The notes: a model not told the origin generated them from the sequence alone. A stretch of DNA of 64,000 bases from Cohnella endophytica (GCF_003628305.1 NZ_RBZM01000006.1:186001-250000), one strand, 5' to 3'. Shown: positions 35,220 through 44,448, counted from the stretch's first letter. Numbers and translations: made by a program.

Positions 35220-36809
35220 ATGTTCAACAAGTTAAATGGGAAAGCGTTTCCAATTATCATCGCATCGCTTGTGGTCGTTGCCATCCTGGTCGTCTTCTCG
35301 ACGATGTACGGTCAAACGTCGGGTCCGTCAGATCCGTCAGCAGCATATGCTTCCACAGTTGCAACCGGAACATCCGACACTTCCGCAACCGAGCTCGAGC
35401 CCGCAGAGGATGCGAACAATGGAACGGATAAGCTAGTCATGGTGTTTCCTGCCGGCAACGTCCCCAAAGATATCAAGCTCGTAGAGCAGAAAATAAACGA
35501 GTACCTCCTCAAGAAAATCAATGCGACGATCGATATTCGCACGATCGACATGGGTGCCTGGTGGGACAAGACCGGCCTCATGTTCGCCTCCAACGAGCAG
35601 ATCGACATTATGTTCACCGCGGGCTGGATGCGCTTCGGCGACGAAGTCGCCAAAGGCCGTTACCTGCCCTTGGACGACTTGCTCGACCGATACGGAAAGG
35701 GCATCCGCACAATCCTTGATCCATCCATCCTCGAGGCCAGCAAAGTCAAAGGCAAAATATACGGAATCGTCACGAACAAGGAGTTCGCCTCCAGTAAAGG
35801 TCTTGTCCTACGACAAGATCTCGTCGACAAGCTGGGCATCGATCTCTCTGCCGTCCGCACGTTGGCCGACTTCGGACCGATTTTCGAAACGATCAAGCTG
35901 CGCGAGCCTAACGTCGCCCCCCTTCAAGCGCGCGCCGATAGAAGCCCGCTGACTTTCATGATGCAGTACGGCGTGTTTGACATGCTCGGCGAAGGACCGG
36001 GGGTGTTGCGGCGCGAAGGACAATCGACGCAAGTGCAGAACATGGCCGAAACTCCGGAATTCATGGCGTACGCGAAGCTTATGTACCAATGGAACCGCGC
36101 GGGTTATCTGAAGGCGGACGCGACGACGTCCAAAGATAACGAATACGACGCAGTAAAGGCGGGCAACGCGTTCGCATACGCGGAATCGCTGAAGCCCGGC
36201 TTCGAAATCCAAGCCTCGCGGGACACGGGTTATCCGATGGTGAGCGTGGAGCTGACCAAGCCTTACACGACGACGGCCGATACGACTAGCGCCATGTTCG
36301 CGATTACTCGCAACGCCAAACACCCCGAGAAGGCGATGATGTTCCTGAATCTGCTCTACACCGATCCTTACTTGCTGAACTTGCTCGATTGGGGCATAGA
36401 GGGAATCCACTATATCAAGCAAGACAAGGACGTCATCGATTATCCTCCGGGAGTCGACTCGAAGAACGTGGGCTACAACTTGAACCAGCCTTGGATGTTC
36501 GGCAACCAATTGAATTCCTATTTGTGGGCGAACGAGAATCCCCGCCTCTGGGAAGAGTATCGCAGGTTCAACGAGCAAGCGGACAAATCGAAGGCGCTCG
36601 GTTTCGTGTTTAACCCCGAAGGGGTGAAGACGCAGATTGCGGCGTCGATTCTGGTAGAGAAGGAATTCACGCCCGCTCTCAACACGGGTGCCCAGGATCC
36701 GGAGAAAATCATTCCGATGTACTTGGAGAAGCTGCGTGCCGCGGGAGCGGATATCGTAGTGGAAGAGAAGCAACGTCAGTTGAACGAATGGCTGGCCAGC
36801 CACAAGTAA
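35220..36809 (+). CDS. Membrane-anchored LipO-type solute-binding protein without lipobox
   Basis: The 529-residue protein has the two-lobe binding fold and C-terminal DUF3502-type region of LipO-family proteins. Yet its N-terminus (ASLVVVAILVVFSTMYG, about residues 15-31) has no lipobox, and I find no cysteine anywhere in the protein. It is therefore probably tethered by an uncleaved signal anchor. AAGGAG precedes the ATG. No permease genes are adjacent; instead a YesM-like kinase and a YesN-like regulator follow. I infer a sensory role: the loaded protein would signal to the kinase's extracellular domain, like known three-component systems that use a binding protein as co-receptor. A cre-like sequence with two mismatches occurs at 35239-35252. 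Confidence 0.85.
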   Translation: MFNKLNGKAFPIIIASLVVVAILVVFSTMYGQTSGPSDPSAAYASTVATGTSDTSATELEPAEDANNGTDKLVMVFPAGNVPKDIKLVEQKINEYLLKKINATIDIRTIDMGAWWDKTGLMFASNEQIDIMFTAGWMRFGDEVAKGRYLPLDDLLDRYGKGIRTILDPSILEASKVKGKIYGIVTNKEFASSKGLVLRQDLVDKLGIDLSAVRTLADFGPIFETIKLREPNVAPLQARADRSPLTFMMQYGVFDMLGEGPGVLRREGQSTQVQNMAETPEFMAYAKLMYQWNRAGYLKADATTSKDNEYDAVKAGNAFAYAESLKPGFEIQASRDTGYPMVSVELTKPYTTTADTTSAMFAITRNAKHPEKAMMFLNLLYTDPYLLNLLDWGIEGIHYIKQDKDVIDYPPGVDSKNVGYNLNQPWMFGNQLNSYLWANENPRLWEEYRRFNEQADKSKALGFVFNPEGVKTQIAASILVEKEFTPALNTGAQDPEKIIPMYLEKLRAAGADIVVEEKQRQLNEWLASHK

Positions 36810-36870
36810 CGACAAACAGCAACGAGTAACCCGCGGCCCCACGCGACGGAGCGAGGAGAGGAGTGAGACG

Positions 36871-38631
36871 ATGAGACAAGCAACGATGCGTTCCAGGCTG
36901 ATTCTCGGTTTCGGTCTCGTGACGGTACCTCTCGTCATCGTGCTGCTGTGGAACAATCTGTATGCAACGAAGGTCGTGCACTCGCAAGTCGCGCAATCCA
37001 ACCGCAACATGCTCACGATGTATATGAACGACATGGATCAAGTGCTCGACGAGATCGAGACCTATTTATATAAGACGGCGGAACAGGATCAAAGCCTCAT
37101 CTCCCTCAGTCAGTATGACAAAGATAGTTGGGAGTACTATTTGTCGACGACGCAGACGACGAACGATCTAAACCTGAACATTAACTATTACGACGCGGCC
37201 GACGTGCTTTTTGCTTATAGCACGAAATACGAGCAATTATTCATCGCGCAGCAGCAATCCGTCACCTACGGCCGGAAGCAGGTTATCCAGCAGAAGCTGA
37301 AGGAAACGCTGGCTAAGAACGATCCTAGCACCCGAACCGGCTGGAACGTGGTCGAACAGAACGGGGAATACGCGTTGGTTCGGGTCGTGGATACGAATTA
37401 CGATTCCTATATCGGAGCTTGGGTGGACCTGAATCGGTTGATGGAGCCGATGAGGCTGCTTGGGCAAAGCGGCAAAGGAGAGGCGCTGCTCGTATCGGGC
37501 CAAGGCCGGCCTTTGTCGACGGTCGGCGATTCCGTCCGTCTTGCGCTCGAGACGTTCGACTTGGGAGCGTATTTAGACAATGGAAATGCCGCTTACAATA
37601 TCGTCAAGCTGGATAAGCCGTACTTGCTAGTCGCGAAGAGCTCGAGAATGGCGGACATGGATTTGATCTTCCTGTTACCCGAGAAGACGCTGCTGGAGGG
37701 TCTCCCTTTTTTCCGCAACCTGACGTACCTTATTCCAATGCTAGCCGCGATCATGTTAGGCATGTACTTGCTCTTCCTGCAAAATTCGATCGTCAAACCG
37801 ATCCATCAATTCATCAAAGGAATGCGCAAAATCCGTTCCGGGGACCTGAGCGTCCGGATGGAAGACAACAAACTGCAGGAATTCATCACGCTTAAGGAAA
37901 CGTTTAACGGGATGGCTCAGCAAATCGAGCATCTCAAAATCGATATTTACGAGGAACAGATTCGTACGCAGAAGGCTGAGCTTAAGCATCTGCAGGCACA
38001 GATTCATCCGCATTTTTTCATGAATTCGCTCAATATCGTTTATCAGCTCGCCCAGATCAAAGACTTCGAAGTCATCCAGAACATGGCGTTGCATCTCGTT
38101 CGCTACTTCAGGTACACGACGCGGACGCAAGTATCCACGATCACGGTGAAGGAAGAAGTCGAGCATATCTACCACTATCTCTCCATTCAGAAATATCGTT
38201 TTCCCGAGACGCTGGAATTCGATTTCGAAGTGGAACCGGGGGTGGAAGCCGACGAGATTCCTCCGCTTATTATCCAACCTCTCGTGGAGAATGCGATGGT
38301 GCACGGTTTCTCGATTCGCACGGGCAGCCCTTTCCGGATTCGGGTAAAAATCTCGGCGATCGGAGATGGCGAAGAAGGCGAACTGCAGATCGAAGTCGAG
38401 GATAACGGAAAAGGATTGTCCGAGGAGCAGATGGAGCATCTTCGCGAGAAGGTACAGCAGCTTGAGCCGGGCGATGGAAGCATAGGGCTATGGAACGTCG
38501 TTCGGCGTTGCAAGCTCTACTATAATAGGGGCATCGTCAAGATGTCATTCGAGAGCGCGAAGCCGCAAGGCACGCTGGTCACGTTAAGGCTGCCACGCAG
38601 CAAAGCGAACCAAAGGGAGTCGGGACAATGA
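36871..38631 (+). CDS. YesM-like sensor histidine kinase
   Basis: The 586-residue membrane kinase has segments at about residues 10-30 and 284-304, with an extracellular Cache-like sensor between them. HAMP follows (about 305-358; LSVRMEDNKLQEF), then the His_kinase (PF06580) domain with IHPHFFMNSLN, where His381 of PHF is the likely phosphorylation site. The ATPase domain has the N-box PLVENAMVHG and a later G-box (DNGKGLS). Ribosome site GGAGAGGAG. Encoded 62 bases after the lipobox-less binding protein and overlapping the response-regulator gene by four bases, it should sense the state of that binding protein and phosphorylate the YesN-like partner. Confidence 0.93.
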   Translation: MRQATMRSRLILGFGLVTVPLVIVLLWNNLYATKVVHSQVAQSNRNMLTMYMNDMDQVLDEIETYLYKTAEQDQSLISLSQYDKDSWEYYLSTTQTTNDLNLNINYYDAADVLFAYSTKYEQLFIAQQQSVTYGRKQVIQQKLKETLAKNDPSTRTGWNVVEQNGEYALVRVVDTNYDSYIGAWVDLNRLMEPMRLLGQSGKGEALLVSGQGRPLSTVGDSVRLALETFDLGAYLDNGNAAYNIVKLDKPYLLVAKSSRMADMDLIFLLPEKTLLEGLPFFRNLTYLIPMLAAIMLGMYLLFLQNSIVKPIHQFIKGMRKIRSGDLSVRMEDNKLQEFITLKETFNGMAQQIEHLKIDIYEEQIRTQKAELKHLQAQIHPHFFMNSLNIVYQLAQIKDFEVIQNMALHLVRYFRYTTRTQVSTITVKEEVEHIYHYLSIQKYRFPETLEFDFEVEPGVEADEIPPLIIQPLVENAMVHGFSIRTGSPFRIRVKISAIGDGEEGELQIEVEDNGKGLSEEQMEHLREKVQQLEPGDGSIGLWNVVRRCKLYYNRGIVKMSFESAKPQGTLVTLRLPRSKANQRESGQ

Positions 38632-40235
38632 TAAGGGTATTGATCGTGGACGATGAAATCTACGCGGTGAAGGGTTTGCTTTCGGGCGTGCGGTGGGAGA
38701 CGATCGGCGTCGACGAGGTTTATGAGGCGTATCATGCCCCGATGGCGCAACAATTGTTGTTGGAAAAAAACATCGACATCGTCATCTGCGATATCGAGAT
38801 GCCGGAGACGAGCGGTCTCGAGCTGATGGAATGGGTGAAGGAACGGGGCATGCAGCCGGAGACGATCGTGCTGACGTGCCATTCCGAGTTCGATTACGCC
38901 AAGCGGGCGATCAGCTTGGGCAGCTTCGAATATTTGCTTAAGCCGGTCGTCTATACGGAGCTGGAGCAAACGCTGTTAACCGCGATCTCCCGCGTATCCG
39001 AGAAGAGAAGAATCAGCAATACGGACGACCAGTACAACAAAATCGTGGAGCTCTGGAACAGCCGCAAGCCGATACTCGTCGAGCGTTTCTGGCAGGATCT
39101 GCTCGAGCGGCGGGTGTCGGCTAATCGCGAAGCTGTCTCGCAAGCTCTATCCGCGTACGATATGCGACTGAGCATAGTAGAGCGCGTACGTCTGATTCTA
39201 ATCAGCGTCGAGAGCTGGGAGAAACCGCTGAACGAACGCGACGAGCTCATCATGGAGTTCGCGTTGCGCAAATCGGCGGATGAGTTGCTTCTGGCCGGCA
39301 TTCCGGGCAACGTCATTCAAGACCACCGTGGCAACATTTTGGTCGTATTGCATCAAGGTGAACAGGAAGCTTCCCGTGAAGATATCGAGACTCGCTGCCG
39401 GGAGTATTTGGACGCGTGCAATCGCTACTTTTATTGCCGGTTGTCCTGTTACGTCGGAGATTTGTGCGCGGTAACGGACGTCTTGCAAAGTTATTTGACT
39501 CTGCTGAACCGGGAATATCGCAATGTAAGTCAGGCAAACGGGGTTATCTGGAGCGGGGACTCGGGCGAGAGCGCATCCAAACCGACGGCAAGCTTGACGG
39601 AGTCGATGCTGGACTGGGCCGACTTGCTAGAGCAAGGCTTGTTACGCGAGTTGGGCGTTAAGCTGGAAGAGTGGACGGATTCCATCGACTCGGGCACGGC
39701 GACGGTCGAGACGCTTACCGCGTCCTATCACGCCCTGCTTCAGGTCATTTATTACGCCATGCACCGCAAAGGATTGCAAGCGCAGCAGTTGTACGAAGAC
39801 CAGTCTTGTCCGGGGTTAGACGTGGCGACTCGCTCCGTCGTTCAGTTCAAGACGTGGGTTCGCTGCATCGCGAACGCCGCCGGTAGCCTGTTCACGAGAA
39901 CGTTGGCCATCAGTCCGGTCGTTCAGAAGGTTAAGGCTTATATTGGCGAGCATCTTAACGAAGAGTTATCGCGCGAGCAACTGGCGTCCGTGGCTTTCGT
40001 GAACCCCGCCTATTTGTCCAGGTTGTTCCGCAAGGAAACCGGGATGGTGTTGACGGACTATATTTTACAGGAGAAAATGGCGAGCGCGGCAGAGCTGCTA
40101 TCGACGACGGACCGGAGCATTAGCGAGATCGCGGATGGATTGAACTATGGTAACTTCTCGTATTTCGCTCGGCTGTTCCGCAAGGTTCACGGAGTAACGC
40201 CCCATGATTATCGTAAGTCGTTCCGAAGGGTTTGA
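38628..40235 (+). CDS. YesN-like response regulator with AraC-type DNA-binding domain
   Basis: The 535-residue cytosolic regulator has an N-terminal receiver (residues 1-125; IVDDE near residue 6, phospho-acceptor Asp55 in ICDIEMP, and a conserved Lys in LLKPV near residue 105). A long linker of about 270 residues follows. The C-terminal AraC double HTH (about residues 430-530) includes LASVAFVNPAYLSRLFRKE and IADGLNYGNFSYFARLFRK. Its ATG overlaps the kinase TGA (ATGATAA). AraC-type domains bind direct repeats about 21 bp apart. Precisely such repeats lie upstream of this operon, the next gene and the MalE-type/GH87 operon, so it is the best candidate activator of all three. Confidence 0.93.
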   Translation: MIRVLIVDDEIYAVKGLLSGVRWETIGVDEVYEAYHAPMAQQLLLEKNIDIVICDIEMPETSGLELMEWVKERGMQPETIVLTCHSEFDYAKRAISLGSFEYLLKPVVYTELEQTLLTAISRVSEKRRISNTDDQYNKIVELWNSRKPILVERFWQDLLERRVSANREAVSQALSAYDMRLSIVERVRLILISVESWEKPLNERDELIMEFALRKSADELLLAGIPGNVIQDHRGNILVVLHQGEQEASREDIETRCREYLDACNRYFYCRLSCYVGDLCAVTDVLQSYLTLLNREYRNVSQANGVIWSGDSGESASKPTASLTESMLDWADLLEQGLLRELGVKLEEWTDSIDSGTATVETLTASYHALLQVIYYAMHRKGLQAQQLYEDQSCPGLDVATRSVVQFKTWVRCIANAAGSLFTRTLAISPVVQKVKAYIGEHLNEELSREQLASVAFVNPAYLSRLFRKETGMVLTDYILQEKMASAAELLSTTDRSISEIADGLNYGNFSYFARLFRKVHGVTPHDYRKSFRRV

Positions 40236-40259
40236 TCGTATCGATCGAATGCTAGACTG

Positions 40260-40323
40260 GTCATTATTTTATCGATTAGGGTAACAAACGGAGTAGTGTC
40301 GGTCTCCGCCTCGGACGTACAAT
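40260..40323 (+). promoter_or_regulatory. Activator-type promoter of the chemoreceptor gene (copy C)
   Basis: GTCATTATTTTA at 40260 is followed by GTAAC at 40281 (21 bp later), GGAGTAGT at 40290 and TACAAT at 40318-40323, 58 bases from the first G. All spacings equal those of copies A and B. The region between the second half-site and GTAGT closely matches copy B. Confidence 0.58.
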
Positions 40324-40372
40324 GGTTTCGGACCCATCGGGTTCCGAATGCTACGTTCAGGGGGCTGTCACG

Positions 40373-42064
40373 TTGATTAGACTAACGATCGTCCGCAAGC
40401 TCATGCTTCTGCTGGTGGCTTTGCTGCTTATTAGCGCGTTGACTGGGATTGCGATTTTGCGCTCCAACGATCAAGTGAGAACGCAGTCCGGTCAGGCAGA
40501 GGCGCTGAATCGGACGGAACTGGGCTATGGAAGCCTAATGAATTCGTATCAGGAATTGAATACGATCGCCTATCGGTTCTTAAGCGAAGGTTACGAGAAA
40601 AAACAATCGCAAGCTTCCGTGAAGAAGCTGGAGCAAATAAAGATGACTACGACGGGACTGCATTCCGTATTCGAAGCTAATGAGGAGTTGCGGTCTTATT
40701 TGTCTTGGTTCGCCAAAATCAACGAAGGTTACGAATCCCTTTTCTCCGACAACTTCACCGGCGCTTTTCTTCCGGAGTCTCTGAACTCGGTCGTTATCAG
40801 GAAAGCGTTGACTTCGCTCATGACGGATTCCGCGAGAATCGACGAGGAGTTGAAAATCTGGTTCGAAGCGAAGAGGGGAGAGGAGTCCGACCGACTGAAT
40901 AACACGCTTGCGGATAGTACGCGAAATGTCGTCCTGTTGACGGTAATTACGCTTGTCTTGACTTTGGTGCTGGCGTTTCTGTTCGGGAGGTCGATTAATC
41001 AGGGAGTCAAGCTGCTTATGAGGCGAATTCATGCTTACAGGGACGGGAATATGGCTTACGCTTCGCCCAAGAAGAAACGAGGCGACGAGTTCGGTTCCGT
41101 AGAAGCTTATCTGGCTCAGATGGGCGAGCGGATCCAGGGCATTCTGGAAGCAAATCGCAGCACGGGATTAAAGGTCGTCGAATGGACGCAGGACATTCTG
41201 AAGAAATCCAAGGACAATCGGGAGGCGTCCTCGTCCATTCAATCGCAGACGGAACGATGCCAGGTAAGGATCGAATCGCAGCATGAAGCTACCGCATCGA
41301 TCTCGGCGGTGCTAGAAGAAGCTGCCGCGGGTTCGGAGGCGATGCTGGCCGTATCGGATTCGCTCAAGGATTCCGTATGGAGAACGAACGGCCACGCGCA
41401 GGACGGCAAAAGGTTCGTAACCGAACTGACGGATTCCTTCGAGCTGACCAACGGCGAACTCGCTCGGTTGGGAGAACAAGTCGCTTCCATCACCGAACGG
41501 ATGAAGGACGCGCAGAGCTTCATGTCTGGAATCAGCGGCTTAGCTTATCAGACGAACCTGCTTTCGTTGAACGCTTCGATCGAAGCTTCTCGTGCGGGAG
41601 CGAACGGAAACGGCTTCTCGGTCATCGCCCAAGAAATTCGCAAGCTCGCGGTGCAGACGGAAGGCTTCGCGGGCAAAGCGCGCACTCTGATGCAATCGAT
41701 TCATGCGGATACCGAGAGCATGGCTTACAGCTTCGAGGGCTTCGCCGAGCAGATGGATGCCACGAAGAGCAAGTCGGAGCAAGCGGCGGCTTCGTTCGGC
41801 GAGATCGCCGGGGAAAGCAACATTCTGGCCGCTCAGACGGAGGAATGGAGCAGAGCCGTAGCCGAGGTTGCCGCGGGCCTGAGTGAAATCGTCGTCTCGG
41901 TCGAACAGCTCGTCGATTCTTCGTCGGATTTGCGCGATAGCGTCCTGACGGTGTCCGAGATCGCAGTCGTGCAGGTGGGATTGTCCGGGTACCTTCAACA
42001 AGCAGTCGACGGTCTGGCCGAGACTTCGGCGGCTCTTCGGGGGGACTCGGAGCACTCTAAATGA
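40373..42064 (+). CDS. Methyl-accepting chemotaxis protein
   Basis: The chemoreceptor has about 563 residues, with membrane segments at about 7-27 and 185-205, an extracellular helical sensor of about 155 residues between them and a HAMP-like region. The cytoplasmic signalling domain has its tip near residues 380-430 ([19 protein letters not shown] and [13 protein letters not shown]). The TTG start has AGGGGG eight bases upstream; an in-frame ATG 51 bases earlier lies close to the -10 box and has no ribosome site. It is alone, with no che genes nearby, but its promoter matches those of the sensor operon and the MalE-type/GH87 operon. I infer that it directs movement toward the same carbohydrate source. 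Confidence 0.88.
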   Translation: MIRLTIVRKLMLLLVALLLISALTGIAILRSNDQVRTQSGQAEALNRTELGYGSLMNSYQELNTIAYRFLSEGYEKKQSQASVKKLEQIKMTTTGLHSVFEANEELRSYLSWFAKINEGYESLFSDNFTGAFLPESLNSVVIRKALTSLMTDSARIDEELKIWFEAKRGEESDRLNNTLADSTRNVVLLTVITLVLTLVLAFLFGRSINQGVKLLMRRIHAYRDGNMAYASPKKKRGDEFGSVEAYLAQMGERIQGILEANRSTGLKVVEWTQDILKKSKDNREASSSIQSQTERCQVRIESQHEATASISAVLEEAAAGSEAMLAVSDSLKDSVWRTNGHAQDGKRFVTELTDSFELTNGELARLGEQVASITERMKDAQSFMSGISGLAYQTNLLSLNASIEASRAGANGNGFSVIAQEIRKLAVQTEGFAGKARTLMQSIHADTESMAYSFEGFAEQMDATKSKSEQAAASFGEIAGESNILAAQTEEWSRAVAEVAAGLSEIVVSVEQLVDSSSDLRDSVLTVSEIAVVQVGLSGYLQQAVDGLAETSAALRGDSEHSK

Positions 42065-42142
42065 TGGAGGCTCGCCTCTAGAAGTAAGGCGACGGGGGCA
42101 GAGCCGTTCATGCTGGCTGCCTCGCACCGCGAAGTAATCCAT

Positions 42143-42180
42143 TGCCGTTACGATGTTTATCATTGTAATGGCATTTTTTT
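42143..42180 (+). terminator. Intrinsic terminator after the chemoreceptor gene
   Basis: TGCCGTTACGATG and CATTGTAATGGCA pair over 13 positions with two G-T wobbles and a 5-base loop, followed by seven T. Confidence 0.85.
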
Positions 42181-42255
42181 CTTGATTTTCAGTAACTTAC
42201 TGCGCAGACAATCGTTATACATGGATAGAGGAACAGGAAGAGGAGGGATGCGGGA

Positions 42256-43095
42256 GTGAGGTCGAAGATCATCTACGCGATCGTGTTCGTATTAATTGCG
42301 GGAAGTTGGGCGGGGAACATCGCGTACTACCGAGACTACAGGCTGCCGGAAGGGGGCTTCCTGAATCATCGCATCGAGACGATGTACGACCCGGGCGTGT
42401 CGTTCGATCTGCTGTACGTTGCCAACACTGACGACAAGAAGAAGCCGGTCAGCGTTCGAACCGACGAGTTGCCCTCGCTGCGGTTTTACCCCGCCCAAGT
42501 ACATAGCCAACTCAGCCATCAGACGATTTATTTGCTGAGGGGATACTTCGACGTCGCGAGAATGGAAGAGAGAACTTCGGAGTTGGCCCCGATCGTTTTG
42601 GATAGCGTCTACGTCTCATTCAGCGACGGAACGGAATCATTACAGCGCGTCGGCAACATCGTCGCTTACCGCGAAGCCAGGCCGATTGAAGGTCATACGA
42701 GTCCGTTTTCCATGAGTTCGGTGAGCTCGGGTTCCGACCATAGCGGCAGGGCTTCGGTGAGAATGACGAGACCAATGACCTTAACGAATATTTCCTCCAG
42801 TTGGCTTAGCGAGCTGGGGGACGATTTCCAATACGCGTGGGGAGCCGACAGCGAAACTTCGGGTCAAATGCCGACGGAGCTAAAAAATAAAGATGCACTC
42901 TATCTGAGCTACCAGTTCCTTATTCCGCACGGAAGCCCGCGGTCGCTGGACGTCTATAACGTGCTACTCCGTCAAGATTTCGTGGATTCGAAGGGACAGA
43001 AGTATGCGAATGAATTGTTCGCGAATTACCTCCCGTACCCGACGGAAGCCGAGATGCGCGCGTATGTCAGGGAGAAAAGGAGTGAGGCGAAATGA
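42256..43095 (+). CDS. Unknown exported or membrane-anchored protein
   Basis: I do not recognise this 279-residue protein. The GTG start follows GAGGAGGGATG. A single hydrophobic segment at about residues 5-22 (IIYAIVFVLIAGSWAGNI) is a signal anchor or signal peptide without lipobox. The rest is polar and probably extracellular, rich in Ser, Tyr and acidic residues, without repeats. Its stop overlaps the start of a multi-pass membrane protein gene by four bases, so the two form a coupled pair and may act as a complex. A TATACA -10-like box at 42216-42221 lies upstream. Confidence 0.72.
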   Translation: MRSKIIYAIVFVLIAGSWAGNIAYYRDYRLPEGGFLNHRIETMYDPGVSFDLLYVANTDDKKKPVSVRTDELPSLRFYPAQVHSQLSHQTIYLLRGYFDVARMEERTSELAPIVLDSVYVSFSDGTESLQRVGNIVAYREARPIEGHTSPFSMSSVSSGSDHSGRASVRMTRPMTLTNISSSWLSELGDDFQYAWGADSETSGQMPTELKNKDALYLSYQFLIPHGSPRSLDVYNVLLRQDFVDSKGQKYANELFANYLPYPTEAEMRAYVREKRSEAK

Positions 43096-43712
43096 AGAAA
43101 GCCTACTCGATTATCGCATGGGGGCTCGCGCTGGAGTTACTTGATTTCCGCATTAACAATTTTGATTTGTTGCCGGACGTACTCGGGTACTTGCTTGTTG
43201 CGATCGGATTATCGCGCTTGAAGGAAGGACGGCGCTATTTCGGAGTCGCCCGGTGGGCCGCTGTCGTTTTGATGTTTTTCTCCGTTCTCCCGCTAATAGG
43301 GATGGAATCCACCATTTCCTTAACGAGCGGCGACAAGCCCGGATTTCAGGCGTTGGCGCTCACTTCCGTAACGACCGCGATCGATCTCTTGATGTTATAC
43401 GGCATATGCCGCGGGATTCGTTCGAGCGCGATAAACCGAAGTAAGTGGGAGTTGGCGTTATCCGCGAAGAACGGTTGGACGATTTTGTTCGTTTTCGGCG
43501 CTATGACGTTGTTTGCTTGTCCCTTTCAACTCAACTATTCGCTCCAGGACGGCATAGGCTTCGCGTTGTTTCTGGCGGCCGGTAATTTCGTTTGCGGCGT
43601 GTGGGTGATCTTCCTAGTACGCAGAGCCGGGCGAGAGTTGCCCGGAGCAAGGAAAGGCGGAGGCGGTTCGCCTGAAGAGGGAGTGGGCGGGGAACTGGAC
43701 ATTATCGTATAA
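43092..43712 (+). CDS. Unknown multi-pass membrane protein
   Basis: The 206-residue protein has about five or six hydrophobic segments, beginning at residue 5, and a basic, glycine-rich C-terminal tail. It has LLPDVLGYLLVAIGLSRL near residue 26, a segment I associate with small uncharacterised Paenibacillaceae membrane proteins. No catalytic motif can be seen. It starts inside the end of the preceding exported-protein gene (ATGA overlap), so the two are translationally coupled. Function unknown. Confidence 0.72.
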   Translation: MKKAYSIIAWGLALELLDFRINNFDLLPDVLGYLLVAIGLSRLKEGRRYFGVARWAAVVLMFFSVLPLIGMESTISLTSGDKPGFQALALTSVTTAIDLLMLYGICRGIRSSAINRSKWELALSAKNGWTILFVFGAMTLFACPFQLNYSLQDGIGFALFLAAGNFVCGVWVIFLVRRAGRELPGARKGGGGSPEEGVGGELDIIV

Positions 43713-43758
43713 TCGATACGACTGTATCTTATTTCATTAGCGCATAGGGGGCTCAGCC

Positions 43759-44394
43759 ATGAACGGGATTCAAGCTTTGGCTTTAGGAAACTACTCCGAT
43801 GCGATCTGGCATCCGTTCGGGGGAATCGATAAGGAAATCGAGCAGATATTCGCGGAACGGATCGACGTGAGGAGCACCGGCGATTACGGCATGTTAAAAG
43901 AGGACTATTTGTCCCCTTATCGGTTATTCATTTCTTACACGGAATTTCTCGACGAAAAGCTGTCGCAGGAAAGGGTGGCGGCGCTGTTATCGTTCGTCGC
44001 GAAGGGCGGCGGATTCCTGGGTATACATAACGGCATTTCTCTGCAACGCAATCAAGAGCTGGCGACGATGATCGGAGGCCGTTTCGTGAGTCATCCCGAT
44101 TATACGGCGTTGCCGATCCATATTCTCGAGCCGAACCATCGGATCATGGATAGGGTCGAACCGTTCACGGTGAACGACGAGCCCTACAGGTTCGATTTCG
44201 ATCCTTATGTCCGGACGACCATTCTCGCGGAATATGAGCATGAAGGCGAGCGTTGGCCGGCCGCATGGATGCATCAATACGGCTTGGGCAGAGTCGTCTA
44301 TCTCATGCCGGGGCATGAAATCTCCGCATTCAAAGTCGAAGCGTATCGAAAGCTCATCTTGAACGCGGGCTTATGGGCGGCAAAGGCAATTTAA
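43759..44394 (+). CDS. ThuA-domain protein (second copy)
   Basis: This 211-residue cytosolic ThuA-like protein has GGGFLGIHNGIS near residue 90 and LGRVVYLMPGHE near residue 180, both standard for the family. It is shorter than the protein at 4450 and clearly diverged from it, lacking the WNEHRHEK start. Ribosome site AGGGGG. It is convergent with an isomerase / Gfo-Idh-MocA gene pair, with a shared bidirectional terminator. ThuA, oxidoreductase and isomerase genes thus occur together again, as at 4450-6218. Confidence 0.82.
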   Translation: MNGIQALALGNYSDAIWHPFGGIDKEIEQIFAERIDVRSTGDYGMLKEDYLSPYRLFISYTEFLDEKLSQERVAALLSFVAKGGGFLGIHNGISLQRNQELATMIGGRFVSHPDYTALPIHILEPNHRIMDRVEPFTVNDEPYRFDFDPYVRTTILAEYEHEGERWPAAWMHQYGLGRVVYLMPGHEISAFKVEAYRKLILNAGLWAAKAI

Positions 44395-44408
44395 GTACTC
44401 TATAAAGC

Positions 44409-44443
44409 GAGGCCCAGGCGAGCATCCAACCCGCCTGGGCCTC
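44409..44443. terminator. Bidirectional terminator between ThuA and isomerase genes
   Basis: GAGGCCCAGGCG and CGCCTGGGCCTC form a perfect 12-bp stem with an 11-base loop; short T-rich flanks occur on both strands. Confidence 0.8.
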
Positions 44444-44448
44444 ATCGT

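Noticed and set aside
35239-35252. Catabolite-repression (cre) site in the start of the lipobox-less binding-protein gene
   Set aside because: GGAAAGCGTTTCCA resembles cre but has two mismatches to the consensus and lies inside the reading frame; it is mentioned only as a possibility.
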